Both the position numbers and the translations under genes were made by a program. Below the pieces are notes generated by a model. It did not search any database. It was given only the letters and a program-made list of their open reading frames with translations, and was not told the DNA's origin. Positions 33,860 to 41,526 of a stretch of DNA of 49,655 nucleotides are shown here, piece after piece. This stretch comes from an uncultured Acetatifactor sp. (GTDB lineage Bacteria > Bacillota > Clostridia > Lachnospirales > Lachnospiraceae), in assembly GCA_947624245.1 (NCBI GenBank), contig CANQJL010000018.1, forward strand, positions 1 to 49,655, read 5' to 3'. Within the stretch, counting starts at the first letter, position 1; every line of letters starts with the position of its first letter.

Positions 33860-35428
33860 ATGTACGAATGTCCGAATTGCGGCGGCAACCTTAAATTTGA
33901 AATACCTTCCCAAAAGCTTTTCTGCGCCTACTGCGATACCCGGCTGGAGCCGGAGGCTGTGACGAAGGAGACAGACACGCTGGAAAACGACTGTTTTGAG
34001 GTAAACGTCTTTCTCTGTCCGCAGTGCGGAGGCGAAATGATCAGCGGGGACAACGACGCCACGGCTTTCTGCAGTTACTGCGGTGCCGCCAATATTCTTT
34101 CTGCCCGCATCAGCCGGGAAAAACGTCCAAAGTATATCATTCCGTTCAAAAAGACCAAAGAGGATTGCAAAAAGGCCTATGCCAGGAGACTGCGCAGGGC
34201 CATATTTGCGCCGAACGAATTAAAGGATTCCAAGTTCATCGAAAGTTTCCGCGGTATCTATATGCCCTATTGGCTTTATCACTTTACCCAAAAGGGCGGC
34301 ATATCCTTAAGAGGTCAACGTTCCACCCAAAAGGGCAATTACGTCTACACAGATCACTATTCCATCACCGCCGACCTGAATGCACAGAGCAAGGGAGTGT
34401 CCCACGACGCCTCCGCCGCTTTTTATGACAATATCAGTCAGGAGCTTGCGCCCTACGACACGCAGGATATCAAACCGTTCCTTCCTTGCTATCTCAGCGG
34501 GTTCTACGCCGACGTACCGGATCTGTCCGCAGACTCGTATCTGGCGGAAGCAACGGAGGCCGTGAACCGGAATACCGGCAGACAGATCTGCAGACACAGC
34601 GTCCTGAAGCGCTACGACGTGACCGTTCCCACCGGTCAAAAGGCCCTGAATACGATGCTGCACACCAACTGTGAGAACATGGACAGCGCCATGTATCCCG
34701 TCTGGTTTCTGTCCTGGAGGAACAAGGAGCGGGTAGCTTATGCCGCCGTGAACGGACAGACAGGAAAGGTGGCCATGGACATACCGATAGACCCGAAGAA
34801 ATATCTGCTGGGTTCTTTTTTGTCTGCAATTCCCATCTTTCTTCTGCTGAACCTCTTTTTGACGCTGCGCCCGTCCGTGCTTATGGTTCTTTGCGCCCTG
34901 CCGGCCCTGATCGCCGCCGAGATATGGCGTCATGAGCTGGACTCCATCAATCTGCGGGAGAACCATGTAAATGACAAGGGCTTAAAATTGAGCAAACGAA
35001 AGCGAAAGAGCAGCGCGACGCCCCGGAAAGAAAAGAATGACGAAGTCGTTCCCCTTTGGTTCAGGCTTCTCTTTTTGTGCCTTTTCTTTGCTGTGGGCTG
35101 CCCGATCCTGTCAAACTTCTCGCCCAGACTTGTGTGGCTGCCGCTCCTTGGCATCGCCATCTATATTTGTGTCACGGGACTGAAGAAGAGACAGCTCTCA
35201 GAAGACACCAAGGGCGGGCTGAGCCCCGTCACGGTTCTGACTGCGGTGGTCTTCAGCACGCTGGCGGGACTGATACGGCCCGTGTCGGACCTGTGGTATT
35301 ACGGCTGCGTAATTCTGATGCTTGCGTCCGTGATCGTATGTATCATCGACATTATTCGGAATTATAATCGTCTTGCCACCTACAGACTGCCGCAGTTCGA
35401 CAAGAAGGGAGGCGACAACAATGCGTAG
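33860..35428 (+). CDS. zinc-ribbon membrane protein
   Basis: 522 residues, ATG 33860. Two zinc ribbons open the protein: Cys4-x2-Cys7 with Cys-x2-Cys near 22-25, then CPQCGG with CSYC about 50-75. A soluble middle domain (about 80-300) has many Tyr and an internal YMPYWLYHFT. It is followed by paired hydrophobic segments near 313-360, 395-440 and 455-500, so the protein sits in the membrane. Such proteins are often mis-annotated as helicase PriA because of the ribbons; no helicase motif is present. It shares an operon, overlapping by 8 bp, with a TPM-domain protein. Together they may form a membrane stress or quality-control unit; that is inference. Confidence 0.65.
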   Translation: MYECPNCGGNLKFEIPSQKLFCAYCDTRLEPEAVTKETDTLENDCFEVNVFLCPQCGGEMISGDNDATAFCSYCGAANILSARISREKRPKYIIPFKKTKEDCKKAYARRLRRAIFAPNELKDSKFIESFRGIYMPYWLYHFTQKGGISLRGQRSTQKGNYVYTDHYSITADLNAQSKGVSHDASAAFYDNISQELAPYDTQDIKPFLPCYLSGFYADVPDLSADSYLAEATEAVNRNTGRQICRHSVLKRYDVTVPTGQKALNTMLHTNCENMDSAMYPVWFLSWRNKERVAYAAVNGQTGKVAMDIPIDPKKYLLGSFLSAIPIFLLLNLFLTLRPSVLMVLCALPALIAAEIWRHELDSINLRENHVNDKGLKLSKRKRKSSATPRKEKNDEVVPLWFRLLFLCLFFAVGCPILSNFSPRLVWLPLLGIAIYICVTGLKKRQLSEDTKGGLSPVTVLTAVVFSTLAGLIRPVSDLWYYGCVILMLASVIVCIIDIIRNYNRLATYRLPQFDKKGGDNNA

Positions 35429-36188
35429 GATACGAATCGCCGTCCTTGCCCTTTGTCTGTCCGTGTATGCGTTTTCCCTCAGCGCCAAGGCCGCTGAAAG
35501 CGAATACACAAATCCCGATACCGGCTACCGCGTGCTGATAGAGGACGATGCAGACCTCCTCTCTCCGGAGGAGGAAGAACTTTTGGGCGAAGTCATGCAG
35601 CCAATCACCGAATACGGCAACGCCGCCTTCAAATCCGTAGATTACAACAGCACGTCCGCAAAACGGTTCGCGGAAAGCCGTTTTTCCGAGCTGTTCGGGT
35701 CCGGAAGCGGCACCCTCCTTCTGATCGACATGGACAACCGCGAGATCTACATCTGGAGCAACGGCTACAATTACCGCGTCATTACCGACAGCTATGCCGA
35801 CACGATCACGGACAACTGCTATCGCCACGCCAGCAACGGGGATTATTACCGCTGTGCCGAAAAGGCTTTTACCCAGATAAACACGCTTCTTTCGGGCAGC
35901 CGGATCGCGCAGCCCATGAAGTGGATCGGCAACGTTTTGCTTGCGCTGGCGCTGGCGCTTCTCATCAATTATTTTGTAATTCGTATTACATCGACCGGCT
36001 CCTCGCAAAAAGTGATAGATCTTCAGGGAACGCAGAATGATTTTGAACTCAACAACGTAAAAGCCGATTTCATCAAGACCACCAAAACACGCGTGGAGTC
36101 TTCCTCCGGCGGCAGCGGAGGCGGCGGCGGAGGAGGAAGCAGCGGCGGCGGTGGAGGCGGAGGTGGCGGTGGAGGCCACAGCTTCTGA
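35421..36188 (+). CDS. TPM domain membrane protein with glycine-rich tail
   Basis: 255 residues from ATG 35421 (GGGAGG ahead), overlapping the previous stop. Signal peptide 1-24 (cleavage after AKA or so). A TPM_phosphatase-type domain (about 25-150) reads SEYTNPDTGYRVLIEDDADL, SGSGTLLLIDMDNREIYIWS. One helix lies near 170-192. The last 30 residues are almost all Gly and Ser and end in GGGHSF, as in TPM proteins of the YgcG type. In plants and bacteria TPM proteins help photosystem repair or have acid phosphatase-like folds; in Clostridia the function is unknown. The glycine tail, with codon repeats GGC/GGA/GGT, is prone to length change. Confidence 0.78.
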   Translation: MRRIRIAVLALCLSVYAFSLSAKAAESEYTNPDTGYRVLIEDDADLLSPEEEELLGEVMQPITEYGNAAFKSVDYNSTSAKRFAESRFSELFGSGSGTLLLIDMDNREIYIWSNGYNYRVITDSYADTITDNCYRHASNGDYYRCAEKAFTQINTLLSGSRIAQPMKWIGNVLLALALALLINYFVIRITSTGSSQKVIDLQGTQNDFELNNVKADFIKTTKTRVESSSGGSGGGGGGGSSGGGGGGGGGGGHSF

Positions 36189-36279
36189 GCGCCGTGAAGA
36201 TTTTGTCACTTATCCTTTTCCCGCTCATATAATATATCAAAAAATGCGTAAATAACTTCCGCGGAAAAGGATACAAAAT

Positions 36280-36849
36280 TTGACAAATCAATTCAGATTC
36301 AGCGACTGTACCAAAGATTACCTGACACAGTTCTATGTGATTCTGGACGAGATGATTCGGGGCATGGACTGCGCCCGGCTCACGGACAGCGTCTCACACA
36401 ATTTTATCGTGCAGATGATTCCCCATCATCGGGCGGCCATCAGAATGTGCGAGAATGTGCTGCAGTACACCGACGACTGCACACTGCGCGGCATTGCCGA
36501 CAATATTATCTCCATGCAGACCTGCAGTATCCGGAATATGGAGAGCGTGTTCGACCAGTGCAGCTGCGTGGTAAACAGCCGTCAGGACCTCGATCTGTAT
36601 GCGAGAAGGTTCCACGAAGTGACCCACACCATGTTCCATGAGATGGACACCGCATGTTCCGACAACAATATAAACGCCAATTTCATTCGCGAAATGATCC
36701 CTCATCACGAGGGCGCCGTCAAGATGTGCGAGAATGCGCTGCGCTTCTGCATCTGTCCCGGTCTGGGGCCTATTCTGGAAGCTATCATCTCCTCACAGAC
36801 GAAGGGCATTCAGGAAATGCGCCGGCTCTTAAGCTGTATACAGTCATGA
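36280..36849 (+). CDS. DUF305 family protein, duplicated domain
   Basis: 189 residues, TTG start at 36280 with AAGGAT seven bases ahead; no ATG suits. Two copies of the DUF305 helix pair occur, each with Met-Ile-Pro-His-His: FIVQMIPHHRAAIRMCENVL and FIREMIPHHEGAVKMCENAL. These His pairs probably bind a metal (copper is suspected for some relatives). It has eleven or so Cys, more than most members. No signal peptide is seen, unlike many periplasmic DUF305 proteins. It is alone between the TPM operon and the convergent CmpB-like gene. Confidence 0.8.
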   Translation: MTNQFRFSDCTKDYLTQFYVILDEMIRGMDCARLTDSVSHNFIVQMIPHHRAAIRMCENVLQYTDDCTLRGIADNIISMQTCSIRNMESVFDQCSCVVNSRQDLDLYARRFHEVTHTMFHEMDTACSDNNINANFIREMIPHHEGAVKMCENALRFCICPGLGPILEAIISSQTKGIQEMRRLLSCIQS

Positions 36850-36868
36850 CAGAAAAGTCCTTTGGGGG

Positions 36869-37417
36869 TTAAACGAATGTGGCGGAGATACCCTCTCCTA
36901 CATTCGGACTTACAGTGCAGTACGTTGCGTCCAAAATAAAGATCAAAAGAAAGAGAATCGTCAGGCCTATTCGCCAGCCCTTCGGCATCTTTTGGTATAC
37001 TCGCTCATAGAGCGGCAGGAGCAGGCAGACCAGCAGCGCGCCGCCCAGCCCGAAGATCACCGCCCCCAAGAGACATATCCTGCCATGAAGATTCAGGAAA
37101 TGACCGCTGTAATCCCACCAGCGTATGTTCCATCTCTTTTCCAGCAGATACCCCGTAAAATATTCCAGCACGGAACAGACCACCATAGAGACCAGAAACA
37201 CTATGGCGGGTCTGTGCCGGAGCCGCCGCAGGGACAGGCAGAGCAAAAGTCCTCCCACCCCGTAAATAGGCAGATAGGGCCCTCTGTAAACGCCTCGGTT
37301 GATGAATGCGTGATCCGTCACATAGAACAGCGCCACTTCCCACACCCACCCGATAAAGGCAAGCAGGAAGAACAGCAGCACATAATAGTCAAAATAGGGA
37401 ACGTTCTTTGTCTTCAT
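36869..37417 (-). CDS. putative ABC-type permease, CmpB-like (PF06541)
   Basis: 182 residues, ATG 37417, five helices or so. The pattern FLLAFIGWVWEVALFYVTDH and NRGVYRGPYLPIYGVGGLLL, then SVLEYFTGYLLEKRWNIRWW with DYSGHFLNLHGRICL, is the signature of the ABC_trans_CmpB family common in Firmicutes. No ATP-binding partner is adjacent, so transport is unproven; the family may have another membrane role. No clear ribosome site precedes the ATG. It diverges from the SDR gene. Confidence 0.75.
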   Translation of the reverse strand: MKTKNVPYFDYYVLLFFLLAFIGWVWEVALFYVTDHAFINRGVYRGPYLPIYGVGGLLLCLSLRRLRHRPAIVFLVSMVVCSVLEYFTGYLLEKRWNIRWWDYSGHFLNLHGRICLLGAVIFGLGGALLVCLLLPLYERVYQKMPKGWRIGLTILFLLIFILDATYCTVSPNVGEGISATFV

Positions 37418-37504
37418 GCCGATAGTATGCCCTGTCCGTGCAGGACTTAATACCTTGGAACGGTGTTATAGTGTGAGTTTTTCACGATTTTCTTCTGAAT
37501 TGCA

Positions 37505-37533
37505 TTGACAATAACATTTAAATTCGTTACAAT
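37505..37533 (+). promoter_or_regulatory. promoter of the SDR gene
   Basis: TTGACA (37505-37510), 17-bp spacer, TACAAT (37528-37533). Start near 37540, about 26 nt before the ATG. Confidence 0.75.
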
Positions 37534-37565
37534 TACAGAAAATTAAACATATAAAGGAGGATACT

Positions 37566-38324
37566 ATGAACCGTTTAAAAGATAAGGTAGCCGTAATTAC
37601 CGGCGGCAATTCCGGCGTAGGCGCCGCAACGGCAAAGCTGTTCGCCGCAGAAGGCGCAGCCGTCATTATCACAGCCCGCAGAGAAGCCGCATTGGAGCAG
37701 ATCGCAGGCGAGATCACCGCGGCGGGAGGAAACGTTCTGGCGATTTCCACCGATATCTCCAAACCGGAAGATCCGGAGCGTCTGATGCAGACCGTCATGG
37801 ACAAGTACGGAAAGATCGATATCCTGGTCAACAATGCCGGAATCCTCGAGGAAGGCCTGAAGCCCATCGACCGCTACACGGACGAAGACCTTGACCGCAT
37901 CGTGGAGACGAACCAGAAAGGGACCATGCGCTGTATGCGCGCCGCCAGCAAACGAATGTCCGCAGGCGCCAGCATTGTGAACGTTGCTTCCGTGGCCGGC
38001 TATGAGGGCTGCGGCGGAGCCGCTTACGTGTCCTCGAAGGCCGCTATCATCGGTGTGACCAAGCACACGGCGCTGCGCTTTCAGGCTCAGGGCATTCGCT
38101 GCAATGCAGTTTGTCCCGGCACTATCGTGACCCCCATGACCTCCTCCATGAAGGCGGACCAGCTGGATCAGGATATGTTCGGTGCCATGTCCACCCACTC
38201 CAACCTTCGCACGCAGCCCTGCACCGCAGAAGATGTTGCAAATATCCTTCTGTTCCTGGCAAGCGACGAGTCCCGCGCCATGACCGGTCAGATCATGGTG
38301 ACCGACTTCGGCGCAAGCTTATAA
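37566..38324 (+). CDS. short-chain dehydrogenase/reductase
   Basis: 252 residues, AAAGGAGG ahead of ATG 37566. NAD(P)-binding TGGNSGVG (12-19), NNAG (89-92), catalytic Ser142, Tyr154 and Lys158 (the usual Ser...Tyr-x3-Lys spacing), and Asn115. Classical SDR length. The Arg-Arg after the second strand (ITARRE) favours NADP(H). The substrate cannot be told; relatives act on sugars, bile acids, 3-oxoacyl chains and steroids. Bile-acid hydroxysteroid dehydrogenases of gut Clostridia belong to this family, but nothing here shows that. Single-gene unit ended by a long perfect hairpin. Confidence 0.85.
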   Translation: MNRLKDKVAVITGGNSGVGAATAKLFAAEGAAVIITARREAALEQIAGEITAAGGNVLAISTDISKPEDPERLMQTVMDKYGKIDILVNNAGILEEGLKPIDRYTDEDLDRIVETNQKGTMRCMRAASKRMSAGASIVNVASVAGYEGCGGAAYVSSKAAIIGVTKHTALRFQAQGIRCNAVCPGTIVTPMTSSMKADQLDQDMFGAMSTHSNLRTQPCTAEDVANILLFLASDESRAMTGQIMVTDFGASL

Positions 38325-38380
38325 TCGGCTGCAGATACTCATGAAATACGGATAAAAGTACGCTGCACAGTGCACTTGCA

Positions 38381-38420
38381 AAAAAGCTGTCCTTAATGAC
38401 ATCATTAAGGACAGCTTTTT
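38381..38420. terminator. bidirectional terminator with 19-bp perfect stem
   Basis: AAAAAGCTGTCCTTAATGA (38381-38399) is perfectly complementary to 38402-38420 with only CA between. The T5 and A5 ends make it work on both strands, between the SDR gene and the convergent channel gene. Confidence 0.9.
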
Positions 38421-38435
38421 CATACTTTCGTCTTT

Positions 38436-39398
38436 TCACTCCTTCGCCTGATAGATCAGCATATCTCCGGCCATGATCTCCGTGAGATCCGTCGGAACGA
38501 TCACCGCGCCGCCCCTGATGAACGCAACAATGTCGATGCGGTATCCCTCCTCCGCAGCCTTGACGCACTGCCCCGCAAAGGGACTGGCCTCGTCCACGGT
38601 GACGCTCACGGTACCCCTGACGCCGCTTTTTGCCTTGCCCTGGTTCTGTACCTGCGTGTAACGCTCCACGAACCCTGCGGAGATAATACCCGTCGGGATC
38701 GCCACCGCGCCTATTCCCAGACAGGATATCACTACCGCCATAGCCTGGCCCAATACCGTGACCGGATAGATATCGCCGTACCCGATGGTGAGGATTGTGG
38801 AAATGCTCCACCAGAAGCCGGAAAAAGCGTTCGCAAAGACCTCCGGCTGCGCTTCATGCTCCGCGCTGTACATGCACAGAGAGGAAGCCATCATCAGCAC
38901 AAAGATGATAAAGATGGAGGAGATGAGCTGATTCTTCTTTTCCTTTAAGACGGACGTGATGACATTGATGGAATCGTAATAGGCGTTGATGCGGAACAGA
39001 TGCAGTATCCTGACTACCCGCAGCATTCTGAAGGCAACGAATCCCGAGAGAAAGAAAAACGGCAAAATGGTGCACAGGTCCACAATGCCGTCAAACGACA
39101 CAATGAACCTGAGCACCGCCCCGAGCCTGCTCCTGTCCGGATAGAGGTATTCCGCCGTCCAGATGCGGAGCAGGTATTCTATGGTGAAGATAACGACCGT
39201 GATCACCTCCGTCACATGCAGGATATTCGAAAACCCCGCAAGCTCGTCGAAGGTCTCCAGGAACAGCACGGCGATATTGGCAAAAATGGCCCCCACGATG
39301 AACAGGTCGAAGGCCCTGCTGATCCAATCCTCCTTCTTTCCGATCTGAATAATATCAAAAATCCGTTTTTTATTTCTTTGTATTGTGCTCTTTTCCAT
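38436..39398 (-). CDS. voltage-gated potassium channel-like protein
   Basis: 320 residues from ATG 39398, with GGGAGGA about 12 bases ahead. Six helices: S1 (28-48), S2 (60-80), S3 (100-120), S4 with regularly spaced Arg in RMLRVVRILHLFRI (124-137), S5 (156-178) and S6 (216-244). The pore filter is TIGYGD (204-209), potassium type. Residues 264-320 form a small C-terminal domain like TrkA-C/RCK-C (ASPFAGQCVKAAEEG, GDMLIYQAKE), which binds ligands in other channels. It should pass K+ in response to voltage and perhaps a ligand. On the opposite strand its start touches a LytTR remnant. Confidence 0.88.
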   Translation of the reverse strand: MEKSTIQRNKKRIFDIIQIGKKEDWISRAFDLFIVGAIFANIAVLFLETFDELAGFSNILHVTEVITVVIFTIEYLLRIWTAEYLYPDRSRLGAVLRFIVSFDGIVDLCTILPFFFLSGFVAFRMLRVVRILHLFRINAYYDSINVITSVLKEKKNQLISSIFIIFVLMMASSLCMYSAEHEAQPEVFANAFSGFWWSISTILTIGYGDIYPVTVLGQAMAVVISCLGIGAVAIPTGIISAGFVERYTQVQNQGKAKSGVRGTVSVTVDEASPFAGQCVKAAEEGYRIDIVAFIRGGAVIVPTDLTEIMAGDMLIYQAKE

Positions 39399-39429
39399 CA
39401 GTCCTGCATGTCCTCCCGAATCTATTTTA

Positions 39430-39696
39430 AAGCTTTTTCGGACGAGATGCAACCACCGATGCTGTATTGCGGACGGAAGCATACTGCATATTTCCGTCCC
39501 TCTCAACTCGCTGATCTCCAAGCTGCCTCCGCAGCAATTTATCCGATGCTACCGCAGCCATATCGTCTCGCTGCCCGCCATCACCTCCATCTGGAGATAC
39601 GGGATAGAATTAAAGAATCACGAGACGATTCCCCTGAGCCGTTCCTACTACCACGCCGTGCAGAACGCACTGCTGAACTGGGCTTCCTCACTGTGA
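39430..39696 (+). pseudogene. remnant of a LytTR DNA-binding domain
   Basis: The frame 39385-39696 ends in about 85 residues that match a LytTR domain: RCNHRCCIADGSILHISVPL, then FIRCYRSHIVSLPAI, and IPLSRSYYHAVQNALL. The receiver domain that should precede it is missing, and the frame opens inside the divergent channel gene with a GTG lacking a ribosome site. Most likely the 3' end of a deleted AgrA/LytR-type response regulator. Expression is not supported. Confidence 0.65.
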
Positions 39697-39749
39697 GGAT
39701 AAATGTGCCGAATGACTTGCCAAAAGGCAAAAAAACTGTATAATTAAAA

Positions 39750-39965
39750 CTATTCAAGCGTTTTTGATGATCGACATGGACAATTTCAAGCTCATCAACG
39801 ACAATCACGGTCATATCGCCGGCGACAGGACACTGATCAAGTACGACACGGACACCTCGGTGTCCATCGGAATCGCCAAGGTGCCGGAGGACGGGACGGA
39901 ATACATCACACACGCATATATAATACACAGTGTGCCTATACCAAGGGCGCACAAGGGAGGAGAAA
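39750..39965 (+). pseudogene. remnant of a GGDEF (diguanylate cyclase) gene
   Basis: MIDMDNFKLINDNHGHIAGD is the start of a GGDEF domain; 8 residues later comes TSVSIGIAKVPEDG, which belongs about 85 residues further on in an intact domain. The GGDEF motif itself is deleted. Toward the end a shift of frame gives CAYTKGAQGR, matching the usual closing motif (Tyr-x-x-Lys-x-x-Gly-Arg-Asn). So one internal deletion and one frameshift. The ribosome site of the next gene lies in its tail. Confidence 0.75.
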
Positions 39966-39969
39966 CATT

Positions 39970-41451
39970 ATGAAAAACAACATGTTAAAGTCTTTCTTTC
40001 AAAAATCCGTGAAGCTGGCCGGCATATCCGCTGCGCTTCTGCTGCTGGCAGGCTGCGGCGAAAGCGGCGACAAGAGCGTACAGCTCGACCCTGACAATCC
40101 CACGCAGATCACGATATGGCATTATTACAACGGCTCCCAGCAGGCCGCTTTCGACCGGCTCGTGGAGGAGTTCAACCGCACCGAAGGAAAAGAGCTCGGC
40201 ATCTATGTGACGGCCGACAGCCAGGGCAATGTCAGCGATCTGGAGAGCAGCGTTCTGGCCGCTTTCAATAAAGAGGTGGGAAGCAGCGAGCCGCCCGACA
40301 TTTTCTCCTCCTACGCCGACACCGCCTATTCCATCGACAAAATGGATATGCTGGTGGATCTGGACGAATATATGACGCAGGAAGAATTGGATACTTATGT
40401 GGATTCTTTTGTGGAGGAAGGCCGCATCGGAGCAAACGGGGAGCTTCGCATTTTCCCCACCGCAAAATCCAGTGAGATCTTTATGATGAGCAAGACGGAC
40501 TGGGAGCCCTTCGCAGCGGCAACGGGCGCTTCCCTGGAGGACCTTGCCACCATGGAGGGCGTGGCGGCGACCGCTGAGGCTTACTATGAGTGGACGGACG
40601 CCCAGACGCCCGATATTCCCGGAGACGGCAAAGCGTTTTACGGCAGGGACGCCATGGCCAATTTATTCCTGGTGGGCTCCATGCAGCTCGGCACCGAGCT
40701 GTTCAAGGTAGAGAACGGTACGGTGACCATTCAGGCGGACGAGAACGTTATGCGCAGGATATGGGATACCTACTATGTGCCCTACGTAAAGGGTTATTTT
40801 TCCTCCTACGGCAGATTCCGCTCGGACGACGTGAAGATCGGCGAGATCATCGCCTATACCGGCTCTACCTCCTCCGCCAACTATTTCCCGGACGAGATCG
40901 AGACGGCGGACGGCACAAAGCAGATTGACTATATCATTCTGCCCGCTCCCGTATTTGAGGGCGGCACGCCTTACGCGGTACAGCAGGGCGCGGGAATGGT
41001 CGTTACCAAGAGTACGCCGGAAAGAGAATACGCGGCGGTGACCTTCTTAAAATGGTTCACCAGCGAGGAGAACAATCTGCTCTTCGGCTGCACTTCCGGT
41101 TATATGCCTGTGAAGAAATCCGCTCTGTCCACTGAGATGCTGGATAAGACCATTGCGGACAACGCTCTGCAGGTTCCCGGCAAGACCTACGAGACGCTCG
41201 TCTCCTGCTTTGACACCGCACAGACCACCACCTTGTACACCAACAAGGCCTTTGACCACGGCGCCGATGCCCGCAATGTGCTGGAATATCATCTGGCCGA
41301 CAAGGCAGCGGCAGACCGGGAGCTTGTCCTGGAGCGGATCGGCCAGGGCGCCGCACCGGAGGACGCCTGCGCTGACCTGATAAGCGATCAGGCATTTGAA
41401 GAGTGGTATGCCTCCTTTGTGGCCGCACTGAACGAGGCAGCGGCGCAGTAG
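39970..41451 (+). CDS. extracellular solute-binding lipoprotein (ABC type)
   Basis: 493 residues, GGGAGGAG ahead of ATG 39970. A lipoprotein signal ends in LLAGC with the lipid Cys at 29. The mature part is a family 1 binding protein (sugar type): QITIWHYYNGSQQAAFDRLV near the start, then a two-lobe fold with EEWY-like C terminus. Usually such proteins deliver sugars or oligosaccharides to an ABC importer, but no permease or ATPase gene is near. Instead it is followed after 75 bp by a giant sensor kinase with an outer sensing domain, so it may act as the ligand-binding partner of that kinase. This pairing is inferred from order alone. Confidence 0.82.
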   Translation: MKNNMLKSFFQKSVKLAGISAALLLLAGCGESGDKSVQLDPDNPTQITIWHYYNGSQQAAFDRLVEEFNRTEGKELGIYVTADSQGNVSDLESSVLAAFNKEVGSSEPPDIFSSYADTAYSIDKMDMLVDLDEYMTQEELDTYVDSFVEEGRIGANGELRIFPTAKSSEIFMMSKTDWEPFAAATGASLEDLATMEGVAATAEAYYEWTDAQTPDIPGDGKAFYGRDAMANLFLVGSMQLGTELFKVENGTVTIQADENVMRRIWDTYYVPYVKGYFSSYGRFRSDDVKIGEIIAYTGSTSSANYFPDEIETADGTKQIDYIILPAPVFEGGTPYAVQQGAGMVVTKSTPEREYAAVTFLKWFTSEENNLLFGCTSGYMPVKKSALSTEMLDKTIADNALQVPGKTYETLVSCFDTAQTTTLYTNKAFDHGADARNVLEYHLADKAAADRELVLERIGQGAAPEDACADLISDQAFEEWYASFVAALNEAAAQ

Positions 41452-41526
41452 AGCGGGCCGTACCTTCAGGCATGTCCGAAACGGCAGCGGCGCGCGAAAC
41501 CGTAAATCAAAAGGAGAGTTTACGAT

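Noticed and set aside
35373..35420. Earlier start for the TPM protein
   Set aside because: The later ATG 35421 has GGGAGG ahead and opens directly into a signal peptide.
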